64,000 bases of DNA from Nitrospira sp. Ga0074138 (GCA_001464735.1 LNDU01000032.1:1-64000); one strand, 5' to 3'; positions 41,783 through 50,873 are shown, numbered from the stretch's first letter. Made by a program: numbers and translations. The notes: generated by a model from the letters alone, not told the origin.

Positions 41783-42708
41783 TTGATCTTTCCACAACCA
41801 TCGCCGGCGTCACCTTTCCCAGCTGTTTCATGAATGCGTCGGGAGCGCTCTGTGTCACACGGGACGAACTCGAGGCTCTGGGGAAATCCGGTGCGGGGGC
41901 GATCGTCACGAAGTCGATGACCATTGAGTCGCGCCAAGGCAATCCCACGCCACGGTATTATGGATTTCCCGGAGGATCGATCAACTCGATGGGCCTTCCC
42001 AACCTCGGCTATCGTGCCTACGCCGAGTTGATCCCTCATCTCAAGCGTTTTGGAAAGCCCGTGATCGCCAGTGTGGCCGGACTTGGGGAGGAAGATTTTC
42101 CGACCATCGCAGAAGCGATCAATGCCGCTAAGCCGGACCTCATTGAGGTCAATCTCTCTTGCCCGAATATTCCAGGGAAGCCCCAAATTGGGTACGATCC
42201 GGAAACGTCTGAGCGCGTGCTCAAAAAGGTTCGGCGCCTCATCACGGTTCCGATGGGCGTGAAGTTGCCACCGTACTTCGACCCGGCCCACCATGAGGCC
42301 ATGGGGAAGGTCCTTGGGCGTTGCGGAGTCGACTTTCTCAATATGATCAATTCGGTGGGTAACGGCCTGGTTGTGGATCCGGAACGCGAAGCCGTCGTCA
42401 TTAAACCGAAAGGCGGGTTTGGCGGGTTGGGCGGGCGACTGATCAAGCCCGTGGCCTTAGCGAACGTTCGCGCCTTCTACAAGTTGTTTGATGGGAAGAT
42501 GCCGATCATTGGAACCGGAGGAATCGTTGAGGGGATGGATGTGTTCGAACATTTCCTGTGCGGTGCGTCGGCAGTCCAAATCGGGACGGTGTTGGTGGAG
42601 GAAGGGTTGGATGTGTTCGGACGACTGGAAACGGAATTGACCGCGGTCTTGTCACGAAAAGGATACCAGTCGATTGTGGAATGTCAGGGACGGCTCAAGG
42701 AATTATAA
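41779..42708 (+). CDS. pyrD: Dihydroorotate dehydrogenase, class 1A-like
   Basis: MNASGALCVTRDEL...KSMTIESRQGNPTPRYYGFPGGSINSMGLPN...EVNLSCPNIPGKPQIGYD; GTG start overlapping the ATPase stop. Confidence 0.88.
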   Translation: MIDLSTTIAGVTFPSCFMNASGALCVTRDELEALGKSGAGAIVTKSMTIESRQGNPTPRYYGFPGGSINSMGLPNLGYRAYAELIPHLKRFGKPVIASVAGLGEEDFPTIAEAINAAKPDLIEVNLSCPNIPGKPQIGYDPETSERVLKKVRRLITVPMGVKLPPYFDPAHHEAMGKVLGRCGVDFLNMINSVGNGLVVDPEREAVVIKPKGGFGGLGGRLIKPVALANVRAFYKLFDGKMPIIGTGGIVEGMDVFEHFLCGASAVQIGTVLVEEGLDVFGRLETELTAVLSRKGYQSIVECQGRLKEL

Positions 42709-42710
42709 GC

Positions 42711-42989
42711 CTATTTCGTGCCGAAGCTGCGAGGCAGCATGTTTTGTTGCAGCGCCTGACGCAGGAGCTGAGCGACGTTCCGAACATTGAGTCGGCGCAT
42801 CAAGTTGAAACGATGGACTTCGACCGTCCGGACGCTGATATCCAGTGTCGCGCCGATCTCACGATTGGTATGGCCCAGCGCGACCAATCGAAGAATCTCG
42901 CGTTGACGGGGCGTAATATGCAGAGAAGGTTTGGAGCGGTGTCCCACCCGATGGAGCGGGAGTGCGGTGGTGTGTTTGCTTCTGGCCAT
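42711..42989 (-). CDS. Stand-alone LuxR/GerE-type HTH regulator
   Basis: SLHITPRQREILRLVALGHTNREIGATLDISVRTVEVHRFNLMRRLNVRNVAQLLRQAL. Confidence 0.85.
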   Translation of the reverse strand: MARSKHTTALPLHRVGHRSKPSLHITPRQREILRLVALGHTNREIGATLDISVRTVEVHRFNLMRRLNVRNVAQLLRQALQQNMLPRSFGTK

Positions 42990-43132
42990 CTGTCCTCCTC
43001 TGGAAATGTCTGAGGTCAGTCTAGCAAACGACTGGATGCGTGTAAACGAAATGACTGATTTGTGCCGAGCGCGCGGATGTGTATAGCGGAACCGATGAGA
43101 CGTTTCCCAGCAGAAAGCTTATCTCACGTTCA

Positions 43133-45748
43133 ATGCCTGCCTTTGTAAGGGTCTTACTCCTTCTTCTCACCGCGCATGTCCGGCAATGGCCGTTACGCAC
43201 GCTGCTGACGATCGTCGGAGTGGCGCTCGGCGTGTCGGCCTCCGTCGCCGTGCGGACTGCCAACGTCGACGTGCTGCGGTCCTTTGAAGAGGCGGTCCTG
43301 ACGGTGGCTGGTCCCACGACCTTGGAAGTGTCAGGAGGGGAGACCGGGCTTGATGAACAGGTCATTAGACAGGTCAGAACCATCGCCAGCGTAACGTCTG
43401 CATCGCCCGTGATTCTACAGACGGCCGTTCGCATGAGAGGAGAGCACGTCGACCAAGCGGTGCAAGTGGTGGGGCTGGATCTTCTGGCCGAATTTAATAC
43501 ACGCGGGTTCCGCATGAGCCAGCCGTCAACGGAAAGTCAGTTGATGGGGATGATCCAGCCACAGGCGGTGTTCTTGGGAGCCCAATTGGCCACGGAGTGG
43601 AATCTGTCGGTCGATGAGCAGGTTGATCTTCTCCTTGGATCCAGGCGTCTCACCTGTCGGGTTGCAGGGATTCTTCAAAATGGATCGGACCGACCTTCAT
43701 CATGGGAACGCATGGCCGTGATGGATATCGCTGCGGCACAAATTGCGTTCGGGATGGTTGGGAAGTTGGATCGAATCGATATCGTGACCGACGAACACAA
43801 GACCGTCGATGAGGTCGCACAGGACCTACGGGCTGTTCTGCCTCCCTATTTGACGGTGGAACGGCCGGCCAACAGGACGAGGCAGGTTGAGCAAATGGTA
43901 CGCGCCTTCCGTCTCAATCTGACGGTGTTGAGCTGGGTTGGCCTGTTAGTCGGGATGTTCCTGATCTACAACACGATGGCATTCGCCGTCGCCCAGAGGA
44001 GACGAGAAATAGGAATCTATCGAGCCATTGGGATGACTCAGTCTCGGGTGGCAGTATTGTTTTTGATGGAAGCCGGGTTCTTTGGATTGTTGGGAGGAAT
44101 CGCCGGAAGTACAACCGGAATGGTGCTCGCGCAAGAGCTGGTGGCGCTGCTTAGTCAAACGATTTCGGATCTCTATGCTCCAGTCGGTGCTGGCGAAGGA
44201 GGGCTATTCCAGACCGGCCAATTCTGGAGCATGATGCTCGAAGGCATTGTGATCGGGTGCGTCATGTCCATGATCGGGGCCGTCGGTCCAAGCCTGGATG
44301 CCAGTCGCACCGCGACCGTACGAGCGTTGGCTCCTGGTGACTATGAAGCGAGCCAGCAGCTACGAGTGGGGATGCTCGCCATCATGGGACTGAGTTTGCT
44401 CGCCGTTGCTGGGCTCTTGAGTTTGCTAGGCCCCATCAATGGGATTCCTATCATGGGGTACGCGGCAACGCTCTGTCTGCTGGCCGGTCTGGCCTGTCTG
44501 GCCCCGATCTGTGTCACTGGATGGCGGCGTCCGCGGCAATATGTGGGACGTGCAGGGGGAGCAGGGGGAGTCATGAGGGGGATTGCCGTGGAGCATGCCT
44601 CGCGCAGTCCAGGCCGAAACGGAGTGACCGTCTCTGCCTTGATGGTGGGATTAGCAATCATGATCGGCGTGCTGGTTATGGTGCGAAGTTTTCGACATAC
44701 GGTCGAACTCTGGGTCACCGATACGGTCTTGGCCGATCTGGTCGTGGCACCCTCACTGTGGCTGCGGGGAACGGAGATCGGAGGCGCAGGCCGGAGTCTC
44801 CCGCCAACATGGTTGACCGTCTTGTCTTCCATCCCTGAAGTCGCAGCAGTCGATAGTTATCGCGATGTCCGAGTGGAGGTGAACGGCCAACGGGTGGCTA
44901 TCGTCTCACGAGATCTGCGATTACATGCCCAATGGAGCCGGTATCTTGTTCGCCAGGGCGATTCTTCAGAACAGCTCGTACGGGCAGCCGATACCCGTGG
45001 TCTCCTCGTCTCTGAGGTATTGGCTAATCGGCTTGGGGTGGAAGAGGGGTCGACGCTTGACATTCTGACGCCGAGCGGCCCCGCGCGATTCCCGATCGTG
45101 GCCGTGTTTTATGACTATTCGACGGACGGGGGGAAGCTGCTCATGGATCGGGCGCTGTACCAGTCGCTCTGGCACGATGATTTGGTCACGGTATTCCCCG
45201 TGTACATGAGCGCTGGGTCAAGTATTGATCGTGTGAGAGAACGGATCCTAGAACAACTGAGCGGCGCAGCCGGCGGAGGGCTTCCGCCGCTTGTGATCAG
45301 CAACACTGAGTTACGGAAAGAAATTCTCGACATTTTCGATCGCACATTTCTGCTAACCTACGTGCTGGAGGCCATCGCGATCGTGATTGCCATGCTGGGG
45401 ATCGTCAATACACTGGTCACGTCTGTCCTTGAACGTCGCCGGGAATTTGCGACGCTACGGGCCATTGGTGGCAGTGCGGAACAAATTCAACAGCTCGTGT
45501 TATGGGAGGCGGCCTACCTCGGCGTAGTGGGGATTGTCTTGGGTCTCATTGGTGGCGGGCTGCTGTCGCTGTTACTGATTAAGGTCATCAATAAGCAATC
45601 ATTCGGTTGGACGATTCAGATGATTGTTCCGATCGGCGCACTGGCCCAGGCCGTGCTGCTTGCGGCATTTGCCACCTTGGTGGCGGGCTACTTCCCAGCC
45701 CGTTGGGCGGCACGACAACCGGTGGTGGAAGGCTTGCGGGAGGAATAA
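43133..45748 (+). CDS. FtsX-type ABC transporter permease (two FtsX modules)
   Basis: MPAFVRVLLLLLTAHVRQWPLRTLLTIVGVALGVSASVAVRTANVD...YNTMAFAVAQRRREIGIYRAIGMTQSRV...TLVTSVLERRREFATLRAIGGS. Confidence 0.9.
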   Translation: MPAFVRVLLLLLTAHVRQWPLRTLLTIVGVALGVSASVAVRTANVDVLRSFEEAVLTVAGPTTLEVSGGETGLDEQVIRQVRTIASVTSASPVILQTAVRMRGEHVDQAVQVVGLDLLAEFNTRGFRMSQPSTESQLMGMIQPQAVFLGAQLATEWNLSVDEQVDLLLGSRRLTCRVAGILQNGSDRPSSWERMAVMDIAAAQIAFGMVGKLDRIDIVTDEHKTVDEVAQDLRAVLPPYLTVERPANRTRQVEQMVRAFRLNLTVLSWVGLLVGMFLIYNTMAFAVAQRRREIGIYRAIGMTQSRVAVLFLMEAGFFGLLGGIAGSTTGMVLAQELVALLSQTISDLYAPVGAGEGGLFQTGQFWSMMLEGIVIGCVMSMIGAVGPSLDASRTATVRALAPGDYEASQQLRVGMLAIMGLSLLAVAGLLSLLGPINGIPIMGYAATLCLLAGLACLAPICVTGWRRPRQYVGRAGGAGGVMRGIAVEHASRSPGRNGVTVSALMVGLAIMIGVLVMVRSFRHTVELWVTDTVLADLVVAPSLWLRGTEIGGAGRSLPPTWLTVLSSIPEVAAVDSYRDVRVEVNGQRVAIVSRDLRLHAQWSRYLVRQGDSSEQLVRAADTRGLLVSEVLANRLGVEEGSTLDILTPSGPARFPIVAVFYDYSTDGGKLLMDRALYQSLWHDDLVTVFPVYMSAGSSIDRVRERILEQLSGAAGGGLPPLVISNTELRKEILDIFDRTFLLTYVLEAIAIVIAMLGIVNTLVTSVLERRREFATLRAIGGSAEQIQQLVLWEAAYLGVVGIVLGLIGGGLLSLLLIKVINKQSFGWTIQMIVPIGALAQAVLLAAFATLVAGYFPARWAARQPVVEGLREE

Positions 45749-45784
45749 GGGCTGCGACCATGTTGCGTGATCAGCAGGGACTGC

Positions 45785-46144
45785 TCACGTGTTGGAGCCC
45801 CGTCCGTATTTATCCAAGAGGGTTTGAAGGTCTTCAGGAATGGGCATGGACTGAAACGGCGGGACGCGAGCCCCGCCAGTATTGCCTATCGGCACCCAAA
45901 TTCGTGAAAACAGCAGAGCTCCCAGGATCCGAGGCAGTTGACCGGCTATTTCTACGAAATCTCGGCGCCTCCAACCGACCTTCAGCATCCACCAGTGGGT
46001 TCGCGCATGCTCAATCGGAAACGATTGCCCCAAGATATGCGCCCGCTCAAGATGGGTAAATGCGAGTTGCAGATCGCCAGCATCATACTGACCGACTGCT
46101 GCCGTCATTTCGGCATCATAGGCTTGTCGGAGCACGGGGTGCAC
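45785..46144 (-). CDS. DUF3703 family protein
   Basis: YDAGDLQLAFTHLERAHILGQSFPIEHARTHWWMLKVGWRRRDFVEIAGQLPRILGALLFSRIWVPIGNTGGARV. Confidence 0.8.
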   Translation of the reverse strand: MHPVLRQAYDAEMTAAVGQYDAGDLQLAFTHLERAHILGQSFPIEHARTHWWMLKVGWRRRDFVEIAGQLPRILGALLFSRIWVPIGNTGGARVPPFQSMPIPEDLQTLLDKYGRGSNT

Positions 46145-46320
46145 AATTACCTCTCAGTAGAGAGACTTCTTTACTCTACGTGACGAATGGATCACAACCC
46201 AGTGTGTTGAGGAATAACAACACAAAATCGAAGCTGGTGGTTTTCGTTTGAGCCAACGGGAACCCGGTACGATCATTCACAATAGTGGGCCCACCACATG
46301 AATAAATGCGAGGAGCGGTC

Positions 46321-49300
46321 TCATCTCTTTTGATTAACCAGTTCCTCGATTGGAAGATCCTTGCAGGTTGGACGATACGAATCTTCTGTTAAGTATTCCA
46401 ACCACTCAGTCCGACGTAGATTTCGATTGGCAATGCGACAAGCTTTGTCAGATAGGGATTCAAAATTCACATCCCAGAGCGTCAGCACGCCCTGAGGGCT
46501 TCCGGCAGCTAAGAATCTGCCGTCAGGACTGAAAGAAAGAGCCTTCACGTTACGTTGGTCATGAGATAGAGTGATACTCTTCGGGGGATTAACCGTAACG
46601 TCCCAGAGCAGCAGTAACCCTTCCTCATTGCTTGACGCCAACACCTTGCTAGTTGGATTGAAGACTAATTTACCCATCCATGAACCACCGCGTGAACCTC
46701 CCCGATATGTTGGTAGGCGGGCAAGCAGAGTGGGATGAGTTTTCATATCCCAGAGAATCACTGTACCGCTGAGATCAGTGGATGCCATCAGATGGCCGTT
46801 GGGACTGAATACAATTTGGCTACAGTTACCGCTAATCCCCTCTAGGGATACTGCGGAAGAAGAGGGTACAGTTAGATCAATAAGTTGTAATAAGTTATCC
46901 TCGCAGCCAATAACCAGCTTTGCACTATTGGGACTGAAGACGGGTCGCCTTAGATAGCCTTTACGCGATGGAAGTGCTATTGGCCGAGGTTCTCGCTCAC
47001 TTAAATCCCACAGCCACACATCGCGTTGACGATCCGTAGAAACAAAACTTTTTCCATCGGGACTATAGGTGACAGTTTCCATCTCATTCTGCTGATGGCC
47101 TGTAAGGAAAGTGGTTCGAGGTGGGTTCACGGCCAGGTCCCGGAAGACTAATGTCCCCTCCATTCCGGCCGAAATGAAGCTTTGACCATCTGGGCTAAAA
47201 GTGAAATCTCGCACATGCCCATGGTGATCCACTGCCGGAAACAGCTTTGACGACTTTAGCCTCAAGTCCGAAAGGATGATGTCTTCACCATCGCTTGAGG
47301 CTATGAACCGGCCATCCGAGCTGAATCTAATTCTCCAGACAGAGACCCGATGATCATGAAGTTTAGTGGACGTTGGCGGCGATTTGGAGAGATCCCAGAG
47401 GCGGACGGTCTTAAAATCCCCTGAGGCTAATAGCTTCCCATCCGAGCTTAGCTCAAGTGTGCCGACAGCTCCATGATGCCTTACAAGGGAAATGGAGCGA
47501 GGCGGGGTCGTGCTCAAGTCCCAAACTAATGGGGTGGCGTCCGACGCGTGGACTGCGAGCACCCTTCCACTTGAGTCAAAATAGATGTCCTCCACTTCGC
47601 CACGATGACCGTGTAACGGTAACCGTACGGCTCCTGGACCTTCGAGATCCCATATCGAGAACGTACCAACTGAATTAACCGAAGCCAACATTCTGCCATC
47701 GTTGCTAAAGGCCTTGGGCCCATCCTGAAACCCCGGTAGGTTAACTACCACTGGGCGGTCCTCATGCAAATGCCACACGCTAAAAGTTCCTAAGCCAGAT
47801 CTGAGCACTAGATGCCGTCCATCAGGGCTAAAAACTTGTCCATCGATGGCGGCGTCTAGATGGTAGCCTTCCAATACAACTGCTCTGGGTGGAGTAGCTT
47901 TGAGATCCCATAGCTGAAGTAGACCTTGACCAGGCCCCGATACCAAAGACTTGCTATCCGGGCTAAATGCTAAACTCCAAATACCATTCGCAAGAGCTGG
48001 AAGAGAAATGGAACGAACTGGTTGTACACTTAGATCCCAGAGCAGCAGCGTCCCCACGCTGTCACCCGCTGCAAGCCACTTTCCATCCTGGCTAAAAGCA
48101 AGAGTCCTGACATAGTCGCGATAGCCATCAAGGTATACCGGGGTTGGGGGCTTTACAGTTAAATCCCAAAGCACAAGGTTTCCTTTTGAATCACTCAGTG
48201 AATAGAGCTTCCCGGTCGGACTCATAGCATATGCTCGTACAGTTCCCTCGTAACCGAGGAGAGGACTGGACCGAGGCGGCGCCATAGTTAAATCCCAAAG
48301 CATAAATATCCCTTGATTGGGATTTTCTGAAACTAAGGACTTTCCGTCAGGGCTGAACGCAAGGCCCCATACACCAACTTCAAGATGAGTGAATTCATTT
48401 GTTGTGGATTCGACATTCCATATAAACACGCCATCGCCACTCCCGGAGGCAAGGAGTTTTCCATTGGAACTGAAACGTAAGTCGCTGACGTAGGATTTAT
48501 GACCGAGGAGCGACCGCGAACGAGGTGGAGTCTGATTGAAATCCCAAAGCAACACCGTGCCTTTGTCATCGCTTGAGGCAAGGGCTTTGCCATCAGGACT
48601 AAAAACCATCTTCGTCACTTCCCCTTGGTGGCCGGGAAGAATTACGGATGTAGAAGGGCTGACACTTAAATCCCACAGCCGCAATCTGCCACCATGACTC
48701 ATAGATGCAAGAAACCGATTGTCCTTGCTAAATGCTAGTATTCTTCCATCGCCATAACGCCCGTGCAGTAAGACAGTAGGCCCAGCCGAATCTAATGTGG
48801 TGTAAAGGGCTTGCAGGGCTTCTGCTGTTCCAGCTTTCCTATAAGCTTCCACACTGAGAAGCAATGCTAAATCAGGTTGTTTTTCCAAATGCTTGCCAGC
48901 TTCATTAGCCAAATGACGCGAGACGGCCACCTTATATCGCTCATCGGCCACATAGGCCTTCCAAATTGCAACACAAGCGGCGACTAGAATCACACAAACA
49001 AATGCCCATCCCACGGTTTTTAACCTTCGGTGTTGCCGGACATCTTCACCGTCGAGTTCGTCTTTTGGTCTTCCAATCAGTGGAGCGGCAATATCGAGGA
49101 CGGCTGCACGAAACCGAGAATGGCTCAGTGTGAGATTATCCACATTCCTCGCCCATCGCAGATCCACATACTTGGGCTCGCTCGTGAACTTGCCAATCAG
49201 GTTGGAAGGAAGTGCGGTTCTCTCTGTCGGGTCAAAATCGCCTATATTGTCGTTCCAGCGAAGAGTGCCTTCTGTGACGAGAAGGAATAATGTCTTACAT

Positions 49301-49668
49301 GAACGATGTGTTAACCACCACTCAATCTCTTTCTGGACCCACTTGGACTCGGCCGCCTTGGGTGATGCCATCAGTAGAAAATATTCCGACTCCTCCAGAG
49401 CCTTTTGAATGGAGGGCCACAATTCCGGTGTCAGGGCGAGGCTAGTTTCATCCCGGAATACACGCATCGCCCTCAATCGATTCCAGGGCTTGGCGAACCG
49501 ATGCAGGGCAACTTGCAGCGATGGAGCCAACATACCATCGGCCGCATGGCTATAGGAGATAAACGCCTTATACTTGAATGCAAGAGTTCTCGGACTTGAA
49601 AGGGTGGGGTTGTCAGCAATGATCGGAGAGGACTCAGCCATGGTAAGTTCTACTGCTTGCCAGGTCAA
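46321..49668 (-). CDS. TIR domain - TM helix - WD40 repeat protein (about 18 WD repeats)
   Basis: TIR: FKYKAFISYSHAADGMLAPSLQVALHRFAKPWNRLRAMRVFRDETSLALTPELWPSIQKALEESEYFLLMASPKAAESKWVQKEIEWWL; TM: GWAFVCVILVAACVAIWKAYV; linker LANEAGKHLEKQPDLALLLSVEAYRKA; repeated FSPDGKxLASxxxxGTVxLWDL. Confidence 0.92.
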   Translation of the reverse strand: MTWQAVELTMAESSPIIADNPTLSSPRTLAFKYKAFISYSHAADGMLAPSLQVALHRFAKPWNRLRAMRVFRDETSLALTPELWPSIQKALEESEYFLLMASPKAAESKWVQKEIEWWLTHRSCKTLFLLVTEGTLRWNDNIGDFDPTERTALPSNLIGKFTSEPKYVDLRWARNVDNLTLSHSRFRAAVLDIAAPLIGRPKDELDGEDVRQHRRLKTVGWAFVCVILVAACVAIWKAYVADERYKVAVSRHLANEAGKHLEKQPDLALLLSVEAYRKAGTAEALQALYTTLDSAGPTVLLHGRYGDGRILAFSKDNRFLASMSHGGRLRLWDLSVSPSTSVILPGHQGEVTKMVFSPDGKALASSDDKGTVLLWDFNQTPPRSRSLLGHKSYVSDLRFSSNGKLLASGSGDGVFIWNVESTTNEFTHLEVGVWGLAFSPDGKSLVSENPNQGIFMLWDLTMAPPRSSPLLGYEGTVRAYAMSPTGKLYSLSDSKGNLVLWDLTVKPPTPVYLDGYRDYVRTLAFSQDGKWLAAGDSVGTLLLWDLSVQPVRSISLPALANGIWSLAFSPDSKSLVSGPGQGLLQLWDLKATPPRAVVLEGYHLDAAIDGQVFSPDGRHLVLRSGLGTFSVWHLHEDRPVVVNLPGFQDGPKAFSNDGRMLASVNSVGTFSIWDLEGPGAVRLPLHGHRGEVEDIYFDSSGRVLAVHASDATPLVWDLSTTPPRSISLVRHHGAVGTLELSSDGKLLASGDFKTVRLWDLSKSPPTSTKLHDHRVSVWRIRFSSDGRFIASSDGEDIILSDLRLKSSKLFPAVDHHGHVRDFTFSPDGQSFISAGMEGTLVFRDLAVNPPRTTFLTGHQQNEMETVTYSPDGKSFVSTDRQRDVWLWDLSEREPRPIALPSRKGYLRRPVFSPNSAKLVIGCEDNLLQLIDLTVPSSSAVSLEGISGNCSQIVFSPNGHLMASTDLSGTVILWDMKTHPTLLARLPTYRGGSRGGSWMGKLVFNPTSKVLASSNEEGLLLLWDVTVNPPKSITLSHDQRNVKALSFSPDGRFLAAGSPQGVLTLWDVNFESLSDKACRIANRNLRRTEWLEYLTEDSYRPTCKDLPIEELVNQKR

Positions 49669-50336
49669 AAACTTGACTAGATAACCTGCGGGGCTGTGAT
49701 GTTAGGTTAGCATGCTGACGCTGTCAAGGTGCAAGGAGCCTAGAAAGATAGCGCCAGGTCTAATCTTGTTCTGTGCATACCCAGCTTCTGGTCTCCTTAC
49801 GACCCAGACAGCCTCCGATCCCTATATCGTGCGGGTTATTGCGGCCGTCTGGCTGGCCTATGCGCTCGGCTGGACACGCGAAGGCCCTTGCGGAGAATTC
49901 AAACCGTATCACAAAGCAAAAAATTCAAGGGGAAACGAGTGAGGCTCATAAAGAGTTGCTCATCAACTGCGGAAGCACTGGGCAGGTTTGATATTGAACT
50001 AGACGCTCCTGGAGGGGTTTATCCTGCGACGATAAATGAAGAGAGGCTGTACCTGATGAGGCGCCGGATGAGCAAGGTTTTGAGTAGAGGAAAGTCGAAA
50101 AGTTTCTTCGCCGAGAATGCTATAAAGCCATAATGTGACGGCGGTGCGAGCACATATAAGTTCGGAGGTGAAACATTGGGAGTGTTTACTCGGCGTCGAT
50201 AATACAGGAGGATTCTCCTGATGAGCCACTAGTACTTGCGGGCGAGGTTTATCGTGGAAGAAATATCGAAGAGGTATCCGCTCGCGTCAGGCATGATGCA
50301 TCGATAAAGAGCGAGCGGGTCGTACGAAGTGCGGTT

Positions 50337-50412
50337 TGGTGGCGGTGGGCCGGATTGAACGGCCGACCCGCGGCTTATAAGTCCGTTGCTCTGCCGACTG
50401 CACTACACCGCC
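50337..50412 (-). tRNA. Divergent tRNA with UAU anticodon (tRNA-Ile(UAU) candidate, or pseudo-tRNA derived from tRNA(CAU))
   Basis: Minus: GGCGGTG TA GTGC AGTCGGCA GAGC A ACGGA CTTATAA GCCGC GGGTC GGCCG TTCAATC CGGCC CACCGCC A CCA (76 nt); acceptor and T stems pair fully, CCA encoded; mismatches in D and anticodon stems. Confidence 0.65.
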
Positions 50413-50502
50413 ATGGCAATATTAAGGGGTCGGATAACTTTGTATGGTCTGAAATGTTTCGCCTGCGGTCGGCAAGAGGGCAAGCGATTCGAGCACTTCA
50501 GA

Positions 50503-50646
50503 TCAATGTTTCATGTTGCCACAAGCTAAGTCTCCAATGATAAGCGGGTGACAGACAACCAGCTCTTCATCCAGCAGTCGGTGAAGAGCAGGGGAGTTGG
50601 TACGCAGATGATCGATCCACATGGAAGTATCGACGAGTGTAGGCAT
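50503..50646 (-). pseudogene. VapC-type PIN-domain toxin fragment
   Basis: MPTLVDTSMWIDHLRTNSPALHRLLDEELVVCHPLIIGDLACGNMKH* is a canonical PIN/VapC N-terminus, truncated at about 48 aa. Confidence 0.75.
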
Positions 50647-50653
50647 GACTAGG

Positions 50654-50790
50654 TAGGCAGGCCCCGGCGGATGTCTTTCAGAAGGGTTCAGTGCCGCCCA
50701 GTCGAGCGAGACGCTTGGCTGCTTCGCGAGAAACGAGGGATTCAAGTCCCAAGCGCACGAGCTGGGTCTTTCCCTGAACGCCAGCGGGTC
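50654..50790 (-). pseudogene. VapB-type antitoxin C-terminal fragment
   Basis: Minus-strand frame ...AGVQGKTQLVRLGLESLVSREAAKRLARLGGTEPF* resembles VapB C-termini; N-terminus missing; immediately upstream of the VapC fragment; boundaries approximate. Confidence 0.65.
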
Positions 50791-50805
50791 AACCGAAGGT
50801 TGGTT

Positions 50806-50823
50806 TGGTGGCGGTGACCCGGT
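50806..50823 (-). repeat. 18-bp 3'-terminal fragment of tRNA(CAU), att-like direct repeat
   Basis: TTGGTGGCGGTGACCCGG identical to 54592-54609 (3' end plus CCA of the intact tRNA), same orientation. Confidence 0.75.
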
Positions 50824-50873
50824 TTAAGTTTTACCGCACGATGCACCGATCGTAGAGGGGACTCATCGCCCTC

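Noticed and set aside
46321-48800. Regularly spaced similar DNA segments considered as CRISPR or minisatellite
   Set aside because: Period and sequence follow the WD40 coding repeats; units diverge as protein repeats do and there are no constant short repeats with unique spacers
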